Positions 52,391 to 64,000 of a stretch of 64,000 nucleotides of DNA are shown here, piece after piece. This DNA is from Atrichornis clamosus (taxonomy: Eukaryota; Chordata; Aves; Passeriformes; Menuridae): assembly GCA_013400975.1 (NCBI GenBank), contig WBMZ01002693.1, positions 147,739-211,738 of the forward strand, given 5' to 3'. The number at the start of each line of letters is the position of its first letter. Position 1 is the stretch's first letter. The position numbers and the translations under genes were made by a program. The notes beneath the pieces were generated by a model that did no database searches, was not told the DNA's origin, and worked only from the letters and a program-made list of their open reading frames with translations.

Positions 52391-52872
52391 CAGCACAGGA
52401 AGGACATCAACTACTTGAAGTGAGTCCAGGGCCACCAAGATGTTTGGAAAGATAGAGCACTTCTCTTATGAGGAAAGGCTGAGAGAATTTGGTTTGTTCA
52501 GCCTGGAAAAGAGAAAGCTTAGGGGTGACCTAATTGTGGCCTTCCTGTACCTGAAGGGAGCCTAATGAAAGATGGAGAGGGACTTTTTCCAAGAACATGT
52601 AGTGACAGCCCAAGGGGGAATGGTTTCACAGTGAGAGTAGGTTTAGATTAGATACTAGGAAAAAATTCTTTACTGTGAGAGTGGTGAGGCCCTGGAAGTG
52701 GTTGCCCAGAGAAGTTGTGGATGTCCCATGCCTGGCAGTGTTTAAAGCCAGGTTGGATGGAGTTCTGAGAAATCTGGTTTAGTGAAGGGTGTTCCTGCTC
52801 ATGGCAGGAGGTTGGAACTTTGTGATCTTTCAGGTCTCCTCCAACACAAAGCATTCTGTGATTCTATGATTC
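52391..52872 (+). mobile_element. CR1 LINE 3' end (plus orientation), with octamer tail
   Basis: The left part encodes the end of CR1 ORF2 ([20 protein letters not shown] is readable), interrupted by frame changes. The conserved 3' region follows (AAAAAATTCTTTACTGTGAG, GGTTGCCCAGAGAAGTTGTG, AAAGCCAGGTTGGATGGAG). It terminates in the CR1 signature tail ATTCTGTGATTCTATGATTC at 52853-52872. It is 5'-truncated and inactive. The conserved blocks match the fragment at 8009-8232 in the same order. Confidence 0.95.
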
Positions 52873-52879
52873 ATCACTT

Positions 52880-53170
52880 AATGATTTTCTAGCCTCACCA
52901 GTTTCTCCTTTCAGTCCTCTTTTTTCCCAGACTATGGAACTTCAGTTCATCTTCTGTATTAGAGAAGCTGTATCACACCTCCAGCCAACTTTGTTGTCCC
53001 TTTATGCACCTCTTAAAATTCTGCTACACCATCTTTGAGAGACAGGGCTGGGGCCAGACACCAGATAATTAAGAGAGATGCTCGCTGTGGGTTTATAAAA
53101 TGGCATTGCTGAAGCGTCACCCTTCCTCTCCTAATAAACCCAAGAGTCCGCTTGCCTTAACTACTACTGA
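52880..53170 (-). mobile_element. Possible ancient, diverged LINE remnant (CR1-like, minus)
   Basis: The + strand reads like a decayed complement of the CR1 ORF2 end. A 'CCAGACTATGGAACTTCAGT' block resembles the usual 'CCAGGCTAAA...CAG' segment. Phrases resembling 'CACCTCCAGCC', 'TTTGTTGTCCCTTTATGCAC' and 'GGGCTGGGGCCAGACACCAG' follow in roughly the right order. Divergence is high, and I rely on order and spacing instead of exact matches. It directly follows the octamer tail of the younger CR1. Confidence 0.35.
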
Positions 53171-53410
53171 ATCAATGTCCTAGGAAACTTTTTTAGAAGC
53201 CAGGTACCAAATCTCTGCACAGTGACTACCCAAACAGTCTCACGTAGTCCTTACTGCTTCACATGCTTCATACTGGTTTGCATTTAAAAAAAAAAAGAAG
53301 AAAGAAAAAGGTTGCTGGAGCTGCTTTTCAGGTGCAGGCTTGCCAGCAGGAATTCATCATAGAGGCTACCTGCCATGCACAGCCAACATGCCAGGAATGG
53401 GGTGCCAAGG

Positions 53411-53470
53411 GTCCAGGCTAGCTCAGCGGGTAAGACAAGCAGCCCGCCCCAGGTTCAAGTTGCCTGGCAT
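53411..53470 (+). ncRNA. Degenerate tRNA-like sequence (pseudo-tRNA or SINE head)
   Basis: An A-box-like TAGCTCAGCGGG (53419-53430) and a B-box-like GGTTCAAGT (53452-53460) occur in the correct order and strand. The beginning GTCCAGG can pair with CCTGG at 53463-53467. The interval is only about 60 bases and no anticodon stem can be drawn, so it cannot be a working tRNA. It could be a tRNA-derived retroposon remnant or chance. Confidence 0.3.
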
Positions 53471-56400
53471 TTCCTGGCATGAGATCCTACCTTTGCTTCC
53501 TTACGGGACTGCCAAAAGTGAGCAAGCTGAAATCTTCCCTGGGTGCCTACCTCAGGCTAGTTTAGTCTTGTTGGGAGTTGATTTCAGTTTGGGATTTTTG
53601 TGGTTTGGAGGGGGTTGTTTGGGATTATTTTGTATTCCTTCTCTCAGGCAAAACAGCTCCACCATTGCCAAGGAAAAGGCTAGGGAATGTACCTTTTATC
53701 CATATTTAAAAGAAATAAATGGTGTGACCTTTCATTTGGAAATTACTAATACTAGCAGGATAGTACATAATTTTTTCCAACCACGTGAGGAGTCCTAATT
53801 TGAGGGACTTTCAGAAATCTGAAAGGTTCAATTTGCAGAAAGCCTTTCCTGGGTTAGCCACTCATAGCTCCTGCAGGTCACACTAGGCCAGGGCTCCCTA
53901 GCCGTCAGTCCTGTGAACAGCAGGGACCCCGGGGCTTGCTGAGAAACAGCTCCAGGCTGCTACAGAAGAAACAAGCACAGGCTAAGGAGGAGTGCAGTGA
54001 AGCAAAGGAGGCAGGGGAACTTCAAAGAAGCAGTAGGGGAAGAGCAGGAGAACTAAGATTCACTTTGATGCAAAGGACTGACCTGCTCCTGAGAGGAAAG
54101 AGAGTAATGAGGGAAGTTGTTATTTACCAGATCCTGTTTTATCTCTGTCCTCCTGCCTGGCTCCAGACGAGTGAACTTCCAGCCCTTACCTAGTGTGGGC
54201 ACCTTCATCTCCCTCCTGTCCATGTGTGTCACTACCTCCAGCACTTCAGTTACCAACAGGCTGGATCCCTGCTCTTCAGACAGGCATTTTTTCTAACAAG
54301 TTTCAAGTCTGAAATACAGAGCAGGCTAAAACCAAATCTCATCACTTCCCCTTGACAGACTAAAAACCAACTGGGGCCCATCAGCACCATGCTGACTCCT
54401 CCCAATCACCCAATCTCCAGAGACTGCTTTCTCCTGGCACCCAGGGGAATAATGTCAGATCCCATCCAGTTGCATGGCGCCAAGGCAAAGGGAACAAAAG
54501 CCAAGGCAGTTGTGGGGAAAAGGCCATTACTCCAAAAAATCTAAATGATGTCACTCTGCTCCCTAACAGCATCAGTAAAACATGCTTTCCAATAGCAAGT
54601 GACTCTCTCTGCAGTTGCTTGCAGTGAGGGTAGAAGGCATGGAACACATTAAACTGCTTTTCAGAGGCTGGATGACTATCATGAAACACCATTTCTCAGC
54701 ACAGTCTCCCTTTCCTCCTGGTCACCGAACTGAGCAGCACCGTGGTGTGGAGCTGGGTCCCTTGAAGGGACCTCACCCAACACGAGGGCGTGTGGACAGC
54801 AGCGATGGCGTGAGTATACCTGTCCCCAGAGGGAGGAGAGCTGCTCATGCTCCTCATTCCTGTACTCCCACTTACTAGTCATTGCCATTTGCATTGTGAC
54901 ATCTGCTGAAAATCTTAATCATGGGTTGTGGCCCCAACACAGTAGACCTGAACAGATGTAAGAATTATGTTTCTAATTAACTTAACACCTTTCCAGCCGG
55001 GTGTCATAAACACAAGTTAATTGAGTCTTGTGCTAACCCTGTGATGCACAGTTACAGTTATTTCTTTTCATTCTGATTAACAAATGAAGAAGGTGAGCAA
55101 CCAGCTTATACCTGCTACTCAGTCCTGAAGCTCAAGCCCCTCCCTGGCCTCTCTACTTTAGCTACTAGGTGCTCTCCCACCTGTCAGATCATCATCAAAT
55201 ATTGACCTGTTGCTGATAAAATTAAAAGACTGCCTCTGGTGCAAAATCCTAACAAAATTTCTTACAAAGATGAAAATCATGAGTAATTTCAATGTTTATT
55301 ACTTCTCTCTACATTGTTGCCCTGGAAGTGCCTCCCTCTTTCAAGAACCTGGAGGCCAGCCGTGGCCTCACCACAGATGCACTCCTGAGGGCACCCGTAC
55401 CCATATGAATTATTAGCCAGCCAAGGGATGACAACGGTCCATGGGTTGTATCTCTCTGTCATTGCCCAGCACAGGGCCCTGATGACACCTGCAACTGAAG
55501 AGATGAACCCAAGGAGTGAAAGCCAGACCCATCTCCATCGCACCCTACAATTCACCCACTCTGAACTGCCTGCATCGTGGTAAATCCCAGACAGCATGAA
55601 AATCTGCGCAATGGATGACAGCTGTAGCACCTATGTCTTGTGAGAAACATCCAGGGAGATCAGGAGGCTGACATCCTTTGGTGATGCATTCCAGAGCTAT
55701 GTGTTTAAGAAGACTACAGGAAAGAGCTGGCTCAGCTGCAGAGCCATGCTAGTGCACCAGAGGTGCTCATGTGGACTTTGGGCAGGAAAGGGTGGAATAA
55801 GGCTTGATAGATATCCTGCCCTCTCTCCGAAACTTGACAGAAAAGGAGAAAACAACTTCAGTCCCTCTCTTGGAAGACGTCTCCCTTCCAGCCCTCTTGC
55901 TACTACCCATGACTTGGGTACAAGTATTTCCAGGCTCCTCTAGCATGGAACAAGGGAGGCTGGGGCAAACTGGGCTTGGTGGGCATCACTCCCTGCCCAC
56001 AGGCAAAGCGTGTGTACCAGCAAGGTTGACTCCCCAGACCAACAACGATCCCTTTCCGCAGGCAAGCACCGAAATTGCATTTTATTTCTCAGATCAGTTT
56101 CTCTAAGTAAAAGCACAAGCAGAGCTGTCAGGGAAATCTCAGACAGTCAGCTGGAGTGATTGTTAAAAGGACTTTAGGGTAGCTCAAAGCAGACACTTAG
56201 AAATGGAGATATGCAGAATTAAGCAACTATAAAACTCCAACCTGGAGTTTCCGTAAGTCCTTCATTGCACTGGCTAAGCAACACTTGCTGATGCTCATGG
56301 TGATAAAAATCCCATGCATCAGCCCTCAGCTAGTGGAATCTTATAAATTAAATCCTCTCTCCTTTATTTCATAATCTTTTTATTGCAGAATCACTCTAGT

Positions 56401-57355
56401 AAACCAGCTTAAATCTAGAGAGCAATTAAGTACCCTTTGTTCGAAACTCTTTAAGCTGTCAAGGAAAAAAATTAAGACATCTATTTCAGCCCAATTTTAA
56501 TCCATCAGTTCTGAGATTAATGTTTTTTATTTTTTATTCATTTATTGTGAATTTAAAAGAACTGGCAAAACTGATCACAGAGAAGGCTTAATTTAGGAGT
56601 AATTGCTCTAGTGCTCTACTAGTCTACAGTGGTCTTACCAGTCTAAATAGTATTTAAGAAAATACATCTTGGCAAATGTGCAAATTATTATGAAGCCATT
56701 TCTATTGGTGTCTTGTATTTTGAAGAAAACATTATCATTGAAAACTGAGGCTCCTTTGTTGAGCTGCTTATGCTGGTGAGCTACAGGCAGAACTGTACTT
56801 ACTGGGAATACTGTTGAACAGATGGGATCCCTGTTTTGCACATGATTCTGGAATGCAATAAAATTGTTTTGTTCTGGGAAACAGCTTTTTTCTCCCATGA
56901 CACTGTCAAAATGACCAAAAGGTCTGATTCTGAAATCCATACTCCCATGAGTAATTCTTATTCATGTTTCAGGAAGATGCAAGTTATGAAGGAAAAAAAT
57001 GACAGGAACATCACCTCTGCTTAGAAATATTCTCATTTCCTGATCTTAAGAGGGTGGAAAAGTGAACTTGCTTTGGGAGTAAACAGATATAAAGAACCTA
57101 CGTACATTGCTGGCAGAAGAAACATGGGAAGGAAAATATGTACATGCATCACAATCAAAAACCTGTGCTTACTTCAGCAATCTGGCCTAGAGAATTGGTG
57201 TCAGGAATCTTCTGACAGATTTCTCTTTTCAGCACCTTCAGCCAGCAATTCTGAACACTTCGCATCCCTTCTCACCTCACAAAACTGTGCTCTTCAGCAG
57301 CAGAGGTCAGGGAAGTCAATTGGCTGAAACGCTACGGGCCAGATTCTTGACTGCT

Positions 57356-57369
57356 CCCCCCCCAAAAAA
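57356..57369. repeat. C8A6 homopolymer junction
   Basis: Eight C followed by six A. It is noted as a low-complexity spot prone to sequencing and replication length errors. Confidence 0.9.
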
Positions 57370-60300
57370 GTCACACTGAGGCTCTGTTGCTTTACACCCA
57401 CTGAACATCTGGCCCTCAGCCTGTGGGAAGAGAATATAATATGCCTCATGCTTCATGCATTTCTAAACAGCTGCTCTGAAGGGCTTCTTCAAGCCTCACA
57501 TGAGACTGTTTGCCCTCACTGAAAGCTCTGGAAAGAATTGATTGTGCACAAATGATTGAAACTTCAGTGTTTGCAGGGCACAAAGGCATGCTGAAGGACA
57601 TCTCTAGTGTAGTAAGCCGCTTCTTGGCAAATCTCTTTGCAAATCAGGTGGGTGAAGAAGAGATTATATCCAGTCCCAGACAATTAGAGCCTCACAGTTC
57701 CTTTCCATACAGACATTTACTTCAGTAGGTCTGACAGGATCAGGTGATTTCAGCCTGGTACAGCTATGTGCAGTGGTTTGGCAAACATCAGATGGAGTTT
57801 GCTATGTGAATATGTGACCTTTCCCTCTAAACCTTTTTAATTATTATTTTTAATCAGGAATGACATCTTTGAATCTATCTTTATCTTAACATTGCTGCTG
57901 GTCTAGCAGATCTGCCAAAGAAATCTTGCAAAGAGCAGACTTAAAAAGTCATCTGACAATTTTTTTTTTTTACTAAGAAGGTTTCAGCTGTAGCATGTTA
58001 CATTTTTTAGGAATTCAAGTTAGTAAGAAAACAGTCAAGATTTCTTTGTTGTATGACTTGCATGGCTAGGACAGTTTCTTATTATTTTTCCTTATTAGCA
58101 GGTGAGACCACAAACCACCACTTCTGAGAGGGCTTGACTTAATAGCTAGACATAGTGCCTTACAAATTGCCTAAAGCTGCAATTCAGGAATATTGGGGTT
58201 GTTTATTTAAGGCAACATTTAGTCACTTCCCAAATGGAAGTTCTCAATAAATTATATTCTCATGAAGATTCTGGTTGCCTCTCGCAGTTAATTGCATTCC
58301 ATGCAAAGCTAAAAACCTCTCTGTGCTTTTGGTGAGGGACTCAGTTAGTCTGGGCAAAAGTCGTACTCTCTTACCCTGTTACCAGACCCCACACTTCAGC
58401 TGCCAGGAAAGAAAGATGGTAGGTGGCATTCAGACAGGTTAAATGGTTACCCAAAAGAGATTAAAGCCAGTTTGTGACTTAGAAGAATGGCAGAGGGGTT
58501 CCCCAGGCAGGTTTCTCTGTTCACTGAGCAAGTTAGATAAGCACTTGAAAGGACGGCATGATTATATCTTCATGATAGCAGGTTTCTCTTAAAGATATTA
58601 ACTTTGAAAATTAACAATACTACCTTTCTTCCCAGTTCTGCCCAGCTTAACTCAATTAGAAAATTTGGTAACTACTGCAGAAAAATTACTCCAGTGTCAT
58701 AGTGTGTTTCAATAGCCCATCCATAGTTTCACACAGAAAATATGCTTGGGAAGATAAAGGTGATGCCATCTGCATAAATTATTTGATAGCATTGAACTAA
58801 TTAGAAGATGTTTGCTGCACCTGCCAACTTACAGTTATGCTGCAGTTTCCTGTAGAAGTAGGATCAACAATTAAGAGACAAAGTGAAGAATAACTTTCTC
58901 TTGGGAGAAGAGAACCAGGCAGACCCTTGCACACCATAAGCCTGTGATCAGCAATACTGCCTTTAAATCAATAATATTTTAGAATTATTTGCAGTGATCA
59001 TTCTAACGTCATGAGTAGCTGCTATCTGCAGAGCAGCACATTGTAAACAATGTTTTTACCTCATGTTGAAGTAGCAGGGCCTACTTCTGGACACTGAGAG
59101 AGATGATATCTATTTTCCTGCTGAAATGAATTACATCTGGGAAACATTATTGCTTTTTGATGTTTTTCTCCTTGGTAAAGAATGAAAAATCAAGAATCAA
59201 AGCAACTGAAAGGGAGCTAAAGATCATTAAATTCAGCATATACATGTGCAGAACAAATACAGTTTGATTATTTCTGTATTTTGTGGGAAATGTCAAATCC
59301 TGGTGATTCATGTAGCTAGAATATATTTTGGATGCAGAATAAGGAGCATGATCCTCTCTCTTCCCTCTTCTCATTCCCAAACTCACCTCTGTCAACCAAA
59401 CTCACTTTTGCCATCCTTGTAAAGCACTCTTGCTTTTAATCACAATTGAGGTGTAATTTAGAAAAAGGACAAACAATCTGATAATCCACCTTGCTCCCTG
59501 TCTCGTGATGCTCAGAGTTTGGCTGCTGGAGTTGTGGTATCCCAGCAGCTTTGGTTCCTGAATTCTTTTCACACTGACACGAGTCAAAGTGCCACTGCTT
59601 CTATAACATCCACAAGTAAAGCCAAATAGGAAACTTTTCAGCAGACATGACAGCATCTTGGCCTGATATGCTGAAGCCAGAGCACCTGTGTGCTGACAGC
59701 CTGGGGACCTCCACCCACCTGCCCTGGGCATATCTCTCTGGATAAATACAGGGAGCTGCAACGGGAAATGCTCATCTTTGTGTTTGCTTGTGAGCTCTGC
59801 AGTGCAGCTCAGCTCAGCACATGCCATTCCCTCAACTACTGCTCTGGTGTCTCCTCTTTGAGTGTTTTGTAGTACAGTCACACAAGAGGTTTCCTCAATG
59901 CTTCATTATCCTTGGTAGAAGAGAAGCATCAAGTTCCCCACCCCTTGAGAATAAATCCCCTCACCCCCCTCCCTTTCTCCTATTAAATGCACGTACATCT
60001 CTTGTAGGCCTGAAGGGAAAAGCTCTTAGAAGGAAAGAAAAAGAAGACATTTCACCACCACGAGGAATGGGACAATGGAGAACCATTAGAGCAGCTGGTC
60101 TCGCCCTGGAGCATCCATTACTGCTGTGGCTGGTGGCATTATTCTTCTCATTCCCCTTTAGATAGGCTCCCACACTAGGGCAATGGATGTTCCCTGGCAT
60201 TGTACTGTGAGTTTGACGAAGTAGAAACCATCTTCACTGTGGCAGGAACGTTGCTTGCTGCAAGCAAAACAATAGTTGTCATCCCCCCTCTTCCCCTCTT

Positions 60301-60779
60301 CATGCTAAGCTACATTTTGTTTTACATTTAAAGAAACCTAAACCAGTCTGTCATTGCAGCAGTTTCACCAAGCCCTTAGGACGTGCTATTTGTAACTCTG
60401 GCAAATTCAATGCGGGGTGTAGGGTGAGAAAAATAACTCCTTGGATGTGAGTCTGGGGTATTTTTTCACCTCTCAGAGCACGTAGATGATTTGTTAATAC
60501 TAACGAGGCATGCAGCCAGTCAGAGGGAAACTCCTTGCATGCTGGAAAACAGCATTGCAGGAGTGCGAGTCAGGCACATGTTGCAGCATTTTTCATTGGT
60601 CTGGTAAATAAAAAGCTTTCAAAACAGGAAAGTCTGAATATTTTTTAAATGGCCTGTTAGGATCCCTGGGCTGTGGCATCCCTGCCTGGTTTAAGGCAAG
60701 AAACAAGAGTATTGGATACACTGCTACACTCAGGAAGGGGCAGGGTGAGAGCAAAAGTGCCCCTACACTCCAGATGCAT

Positions 60780-61215
60780 CTGGGAACAAGGCTGCAAGGA
60801 AGGCCCGGGAGACGGGCACACGGGAAGAAACGGTGATTTAAAAGCTCGGCAGGTCAGAAGCAGGGTAAAGTAACCACAGATTGCTAAAACAGATGAAGAT
60901 TTATAGAAATTGTCGAAAGAATGCTGTGCCCTTGGCAAGCGATGAGAAAAAAAAAAAACCCTGAAAGGTGGCTGAGCAGAAGCGGTTAAATTAAAACCAT
61001 CTTTGCGACTGAGTCTGAGGAGGAAAACAGCTGGTAGGGGCTGCAGCGACTCGTGCAAGCCGGGGCTGGGGCAGCCTGGGGGCACACCCGCTGCTTTGGT
61101 TCCTGCTGGCACAGGGAGTGAAGTCACTGCTCGTTACAGCACAGCACGGGCACGGAAAGGGCAGGCAAGAGAAAAAGGAACCTTCTCAAGCTGTCCCAAT
61201 CGTGCCTCAGCCCTA
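60780..61215. other. CpG-enriched segment about 2.6 kb before the CpG island
   Basis: CpG dinucleotides are clearly more frequent here than in the flanking AT-rich sequence (clusters around 60800-60850, 61000-61080 and 61120-61215). A minus-strand open frame spans 60657-61127 but has no recognisable domain and is proline/serine-rich as expected from base composition. It could be an unmethylated shore, an alternative promoter or an exon of the transcript suggested by the donor at 63865. Confidence 0.4.
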
Positions 61216-63779
61216 CGCTGAAGGACAGGGACTAAAGCTGCAACTAATTTGGGAACAGGGAAAAGAAAAGTGTATCTTACAGAATTTATAAGAATGGACT
61301 GAATTGGATTTCAGTGACGCTTGATTGAGAAGCATTCACTTTTAATAAACGATGAAATACTATTAATACATAATATTGATAAATCATACATAATTTATAA
61401 ATACGTATGCAATATTCTATTTTTCTACTAATAAACGGACACAGACAGTTCTTCCTACTGTGACTCCCTATTTCAGCCTAATCAATGTGCTATCCAGAAA
61501 TGGATCATTTCTCAAACCAGAGTGGGCAAAAAGTGTTTATATTAACCTACAAAAGAATGGATATTTAACTCAAATTGTACTTCTTTTAAGTGAAGCATTG
61601 GTTTTTTAAGTCTGTTCATCATTATGTTTGAAATCATGGCAACATAAATTAAAACCTGAATGAAAATTATTGAAACTAAAGTATCTTTTTCAGGCTTACC
61701 AATGGAATTTTTTAAGCGGCAAACAGATTGAGAAAAAGCAGCAGAAACCAGATTTTGTTGAAGTACTTTGAAAAGAACCTTTGCTAGCAACAGCCTCTTT
61801 GTAGGTATAAAAATCACATTTTCTCGGATTAGTCTATTCACCCTGTTTCCTGTAATAAGTGTTTAATGCAAGGTTGAAAAATTGGGCAAAATGGAACAGC
61901 CAAAAAGCAATTTTTCTTATAGATGAATTAAAACATAAAAAAAAAGGGAGGCAGTGTTCTACCACTTCTAAATTCTTGTACGATAGAAGAAATAGAAAAA
62001 AACATTAGCTTCACTCCTCAAATAAAGTAGTTTGTGTCCTCAGTACACCTGTTAGCTTCAAAGACAAGGTAGATGAGAAGGAGAATTGTGTATTCATGTG
62101 GTGGTGGAAATACAAACAGGATCTGCAATGGCTGCTGCTGACAGGGAAGGGAGAGTGGAAGTTCCTTTAGCCCTGATGGTAAATAAACCCCTGTCTTACG
62201 CTTTAAAAAACATATCTTCATTCTTTACAAATTCTGTATGACTTTTCAGCTTTTCTCTCACCCAAAAAAATATAGTTTTTTATTCATTTCTGTGGAATTC
62301 TCATTCTGGTTAGACATAGCTTGGTAGGCATTATTAATTTGAAGAATCTTTATTAATATAAAAGAGATGGTAATGAAACATATGCACTCCCTGAAGTAAG
62401 CATAAAATAAAAGCAAGTTTAATCTCTACTTCTCAAATGCGCATCACAAATACAAGAAGTACCAAATTTAAAACGAGGACTAAAATTGCTTCTGACTTCC
62501 ACCTATTGAGAACTTTGTTTCTTAGAAAATAATAAAAAATTTGAAACAAAAATTTAATACAGATCTTCCTTCTCTGTGGTTTTGATTCTGAATTCAACCA
62601 CATCACCACGTCTAAAGTGTAAGTTCCAGGACTGTTTCCTGACCCAGGAGGTAATGCAAGCAGCGGCGTCCCTTTCCCAGGGTCAGCTGGAGGACAGGTA
62701 GGCTGGAATAACATCCCACCTGAAGTCTCTCTGATGTTCTCAGTGACATGAGCAATACCAGCATTTTCCCTGCTGGAGGTGACATGACTAGATCAGTCCT
62801 TCAGCTGCTGACTACCTTCATGCCAGTGAACTGACCTTGTTGCTCCAGGTGTTGAACCACTAAACCATACGGATCCAGCTGTTGGATTTCAAGATCCAAC
62901 TTTACAGTGCAACATCCCAAAAAGGGTGTTCAGCCCCTGAGCATCCCGGGGATGCTCCACAGCTTGGCCTTGGCAATCACAGCAGGAAAGCAAAGCTGTT
63001 GCATTGTTTACTCTAAGATGAAAAGAGGAAAAGATCAAGTTCATACAAACATTTCCTTTCTCAGCTCTCCAGACTTTATTTTTCCAGTTTAACTTACAGC
63101 AAGCCTTCCAAACACACTGCAAGCCCAGAACACGTGGCAAATGTTCATTTCAGGTCCATTTTCCAATAAGATGGAGCTGGTTTGTATTTGTGGCATATGC
63201 TCTGATCCTCCCACTTTAAGTCACATGAAAAATCAACTCAGTTCTTTTTTTTGCCCCTAAATTCATGGATATTCCCCATCACTGCCACTGACATCTGCCC
63301 AGCGAGTCTGGAGAAGAGATGGGTGGCTTGTAATGTCTTTGTGCTTCTTGCTTAGACGGGCAGATGATCCTAGCTGTCGAGCAGCAGAAAACTGGTTGCA
63401 CAGGTCTCTACCGTGTCCTAAGCTTCTGTACATCACGACTGATGTTTTGGGCAGGATTGTGTAGGAAAAAAATACCACATTCAAAGGCTCTCAGTGACTA
63501 AAAGAAGTTGACTGAAGGGAAAAGGTCTGTTAGAATTAAAAAGGTCCTTGGCAGAAGATAGAAAGAAGTTAAGTTCCTTCAAGATTCTCAAATTAGTAAC
63601 CTACCTAATTACTCAGAGCTGCTAGGAGAGGGAGGCAGTCCACTGATTTATTTCAAGGAGGGCGTGGTAGAAACTCTCCTTCCAAACCTGGTGATCTGTG
63701 GTCTCAAATTAATGACTCGCAGCACTTTTCAGATCCCAGCACTCTTTAAAGAATAATCAGCGCTGTCTGGAAAAGTTTG
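61216..63779. other. AT-rich intergenic or intronic sequence before the CpG island
   Basis: Strongly AT-rich (especially 61330-61430 and 61900-62560) with no recognised repeat or coding exon. If the minus-strand donor at 63865 is used, this would be the start of the first intron of that transcript. Confidence 0.55.
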
Positions 63780-64000
63780 TGCGGGTCTCCTTCGTGGCAC
63801 ACAACGGGCACCTCCGAGCACCTCCGGCGAACCACCGCCCGGCGGCTGCCGCGGGTGCGCTTACCGCTTCGTGCGGGGCTGGGGCAGTGGGGCCCTCCCG
63901 CCGCCCGAGCAGCCAATTCCCGCACTAACCCCCGCTGGAGGCGGCTCCGCTGGGGCCGCGGCAGCGCCGGAGCCCCGCTGCAGCCGAGGGGCGTGTCCGG
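63780..64000. promoter_or_regulatory. Edge of a CpG island, probable promoter region
   Basis: About 30 CpG dinucleotides in 220 bases by eye count, with very high G+C, after tens of kilobases of AT-rich DNA. The change is abrupt at about 63780. It contains a CCAAT core at 63913-63917 and GC-box-like motifs (CCGCCCG near 63901). In vertebrates such islands mark promoters and first exons. The island continues past the window end, so the gene it serves cannot be identified. Confidence 0.8.
63865..64000 (-). other. Candidate non-coding first exon with splice donor (minus strand)
   Basis: On the minus strand the sequence reads ...ACGAAGCG|GTAAGCGC, a near-consensus 5' splice site inside the CpG island. 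The exon would end at 63865 and extend to the right beyond the window. The visible 136 bases have no ATG on the minus strand, so it would be 5' UTR or part of a non-coding RNA. No downstream (leftward) coding exon was recognised. It is inferred from sequence only. Confidence 0.45.

Larger units (their letters stand above)
52873..60656. other. Intergenic, no gene recognised
   Basis: Apart from the possible old LINE remnant and a tRNA-like sequence near 53.4 kb, this is unique AT-rich DNA. T runs lie near 57960 and a C8A6 run at 57356-57369. Frames at 53340-53798 and 59402-59881 are the longest but show no domain and no splice support. Confidence 0.6.

Noticed and set aside
53340..53798. A 152-codon + strand frame
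   Set aside because: No recognisable domain, spans the tRNA-like relic, no splice support.
59402..59881. A 159-codon minus-strand frame
   Set aside because: No family resemblance or neighbouring exon; length is within what chance gives in 64 kb read in six frames.
60657..61127. A 156-codon minus-strand frame in a CpG-rich patch
   Set aside because: Long mainly because high GC lowers stop frequency; no domain seen. Kept only as a CpG-rich segment.
10331..63779. Endogenous retrovirus or LTR
   Set aside because: No paired long terminal repeats, primer-binding-site-like sequence or gag/pol-type frames were seen; the only reverse-transcriptase remnants are CR1.
1..64000. CRISPR arrays, operons, phage or insertion sequences
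   Set aside because: No spaced palindromic repeats, ribosome-binding-site/ORF chains or transposase frames; the window is vertebrate nuclear DNA.

Overview
This is vertebrate, almost certainly avian, nuclear DNA. Three things point there: split coding exons with GT-AG introns, chicken-repeat-1 (CR1) LINE copies that carry the octamer 3' tail typical of birds, and long AT-rich intergenic stretches with a sharp CpG-rich patch at one end. The species cannot be named from this window. Nothing bacterial or phage-like is present. Nearly all open reading frames of 60-180 codons here are chance frames in non-coding DNA or parts of LINE copies.

Left end, 1-10.3 kb: the 3' part of one protein-coding gene on the + strand, secretagogin (SCGN), a six-EF-hand calcium sensor. 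Five coding exons (5860-5915, 7259-7304, 7419-7478, 8331-8399, 9728-9856) join in frame to give the last 119 residues: EF-hands 4 to 6 and the C-terminal end. A 3' UTR of about 470 bases follows, ending at an AATAAA signal at 10304. Exons for EF-hands 1-3 and the start codon are not in the window; positions 1-5859 are read as part of the preceding intron. One intron holds a short CR1 3' fragment.

Middle, 10.3-63.8 kb: a gene-poor interval in which I recognise no coding exon on either strand. It holds a minus-strand CR1 of about 1 kb (24.0-25.0 kb) directly abutting a plus-strand, internally deleted CR1 piece (25.03-25.26 kb). It also holds a plus-strand CR1 3' end (52.4-52.9 kb), a tiny CR1 tip (18.2 kb), microsatellites, a degenerate tRNA-like sequence (53.4 kb) and several blocks dense in homeodomain, GATA and E-box cores that could be enhancers.

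Right end, 63.78-64.0 kb: the edge of a CpG island with a good splice donor on the minus strand (exon end at 63865). This suggests a promoter/first exon continuing beyond the window. Either it serves a minus-strand transcript running into this interval (probably non-coding, or with a very long first intron), or it is the shoulder of a promoter for a gene to the right.

I found no undescribed biological system. The points most worth checking are the inverted CR1 pair, the CpG-island donor with no visible downstream gene, the perfectly phased pentamer array at 47.05 kb and the candidate regulatory blocks.
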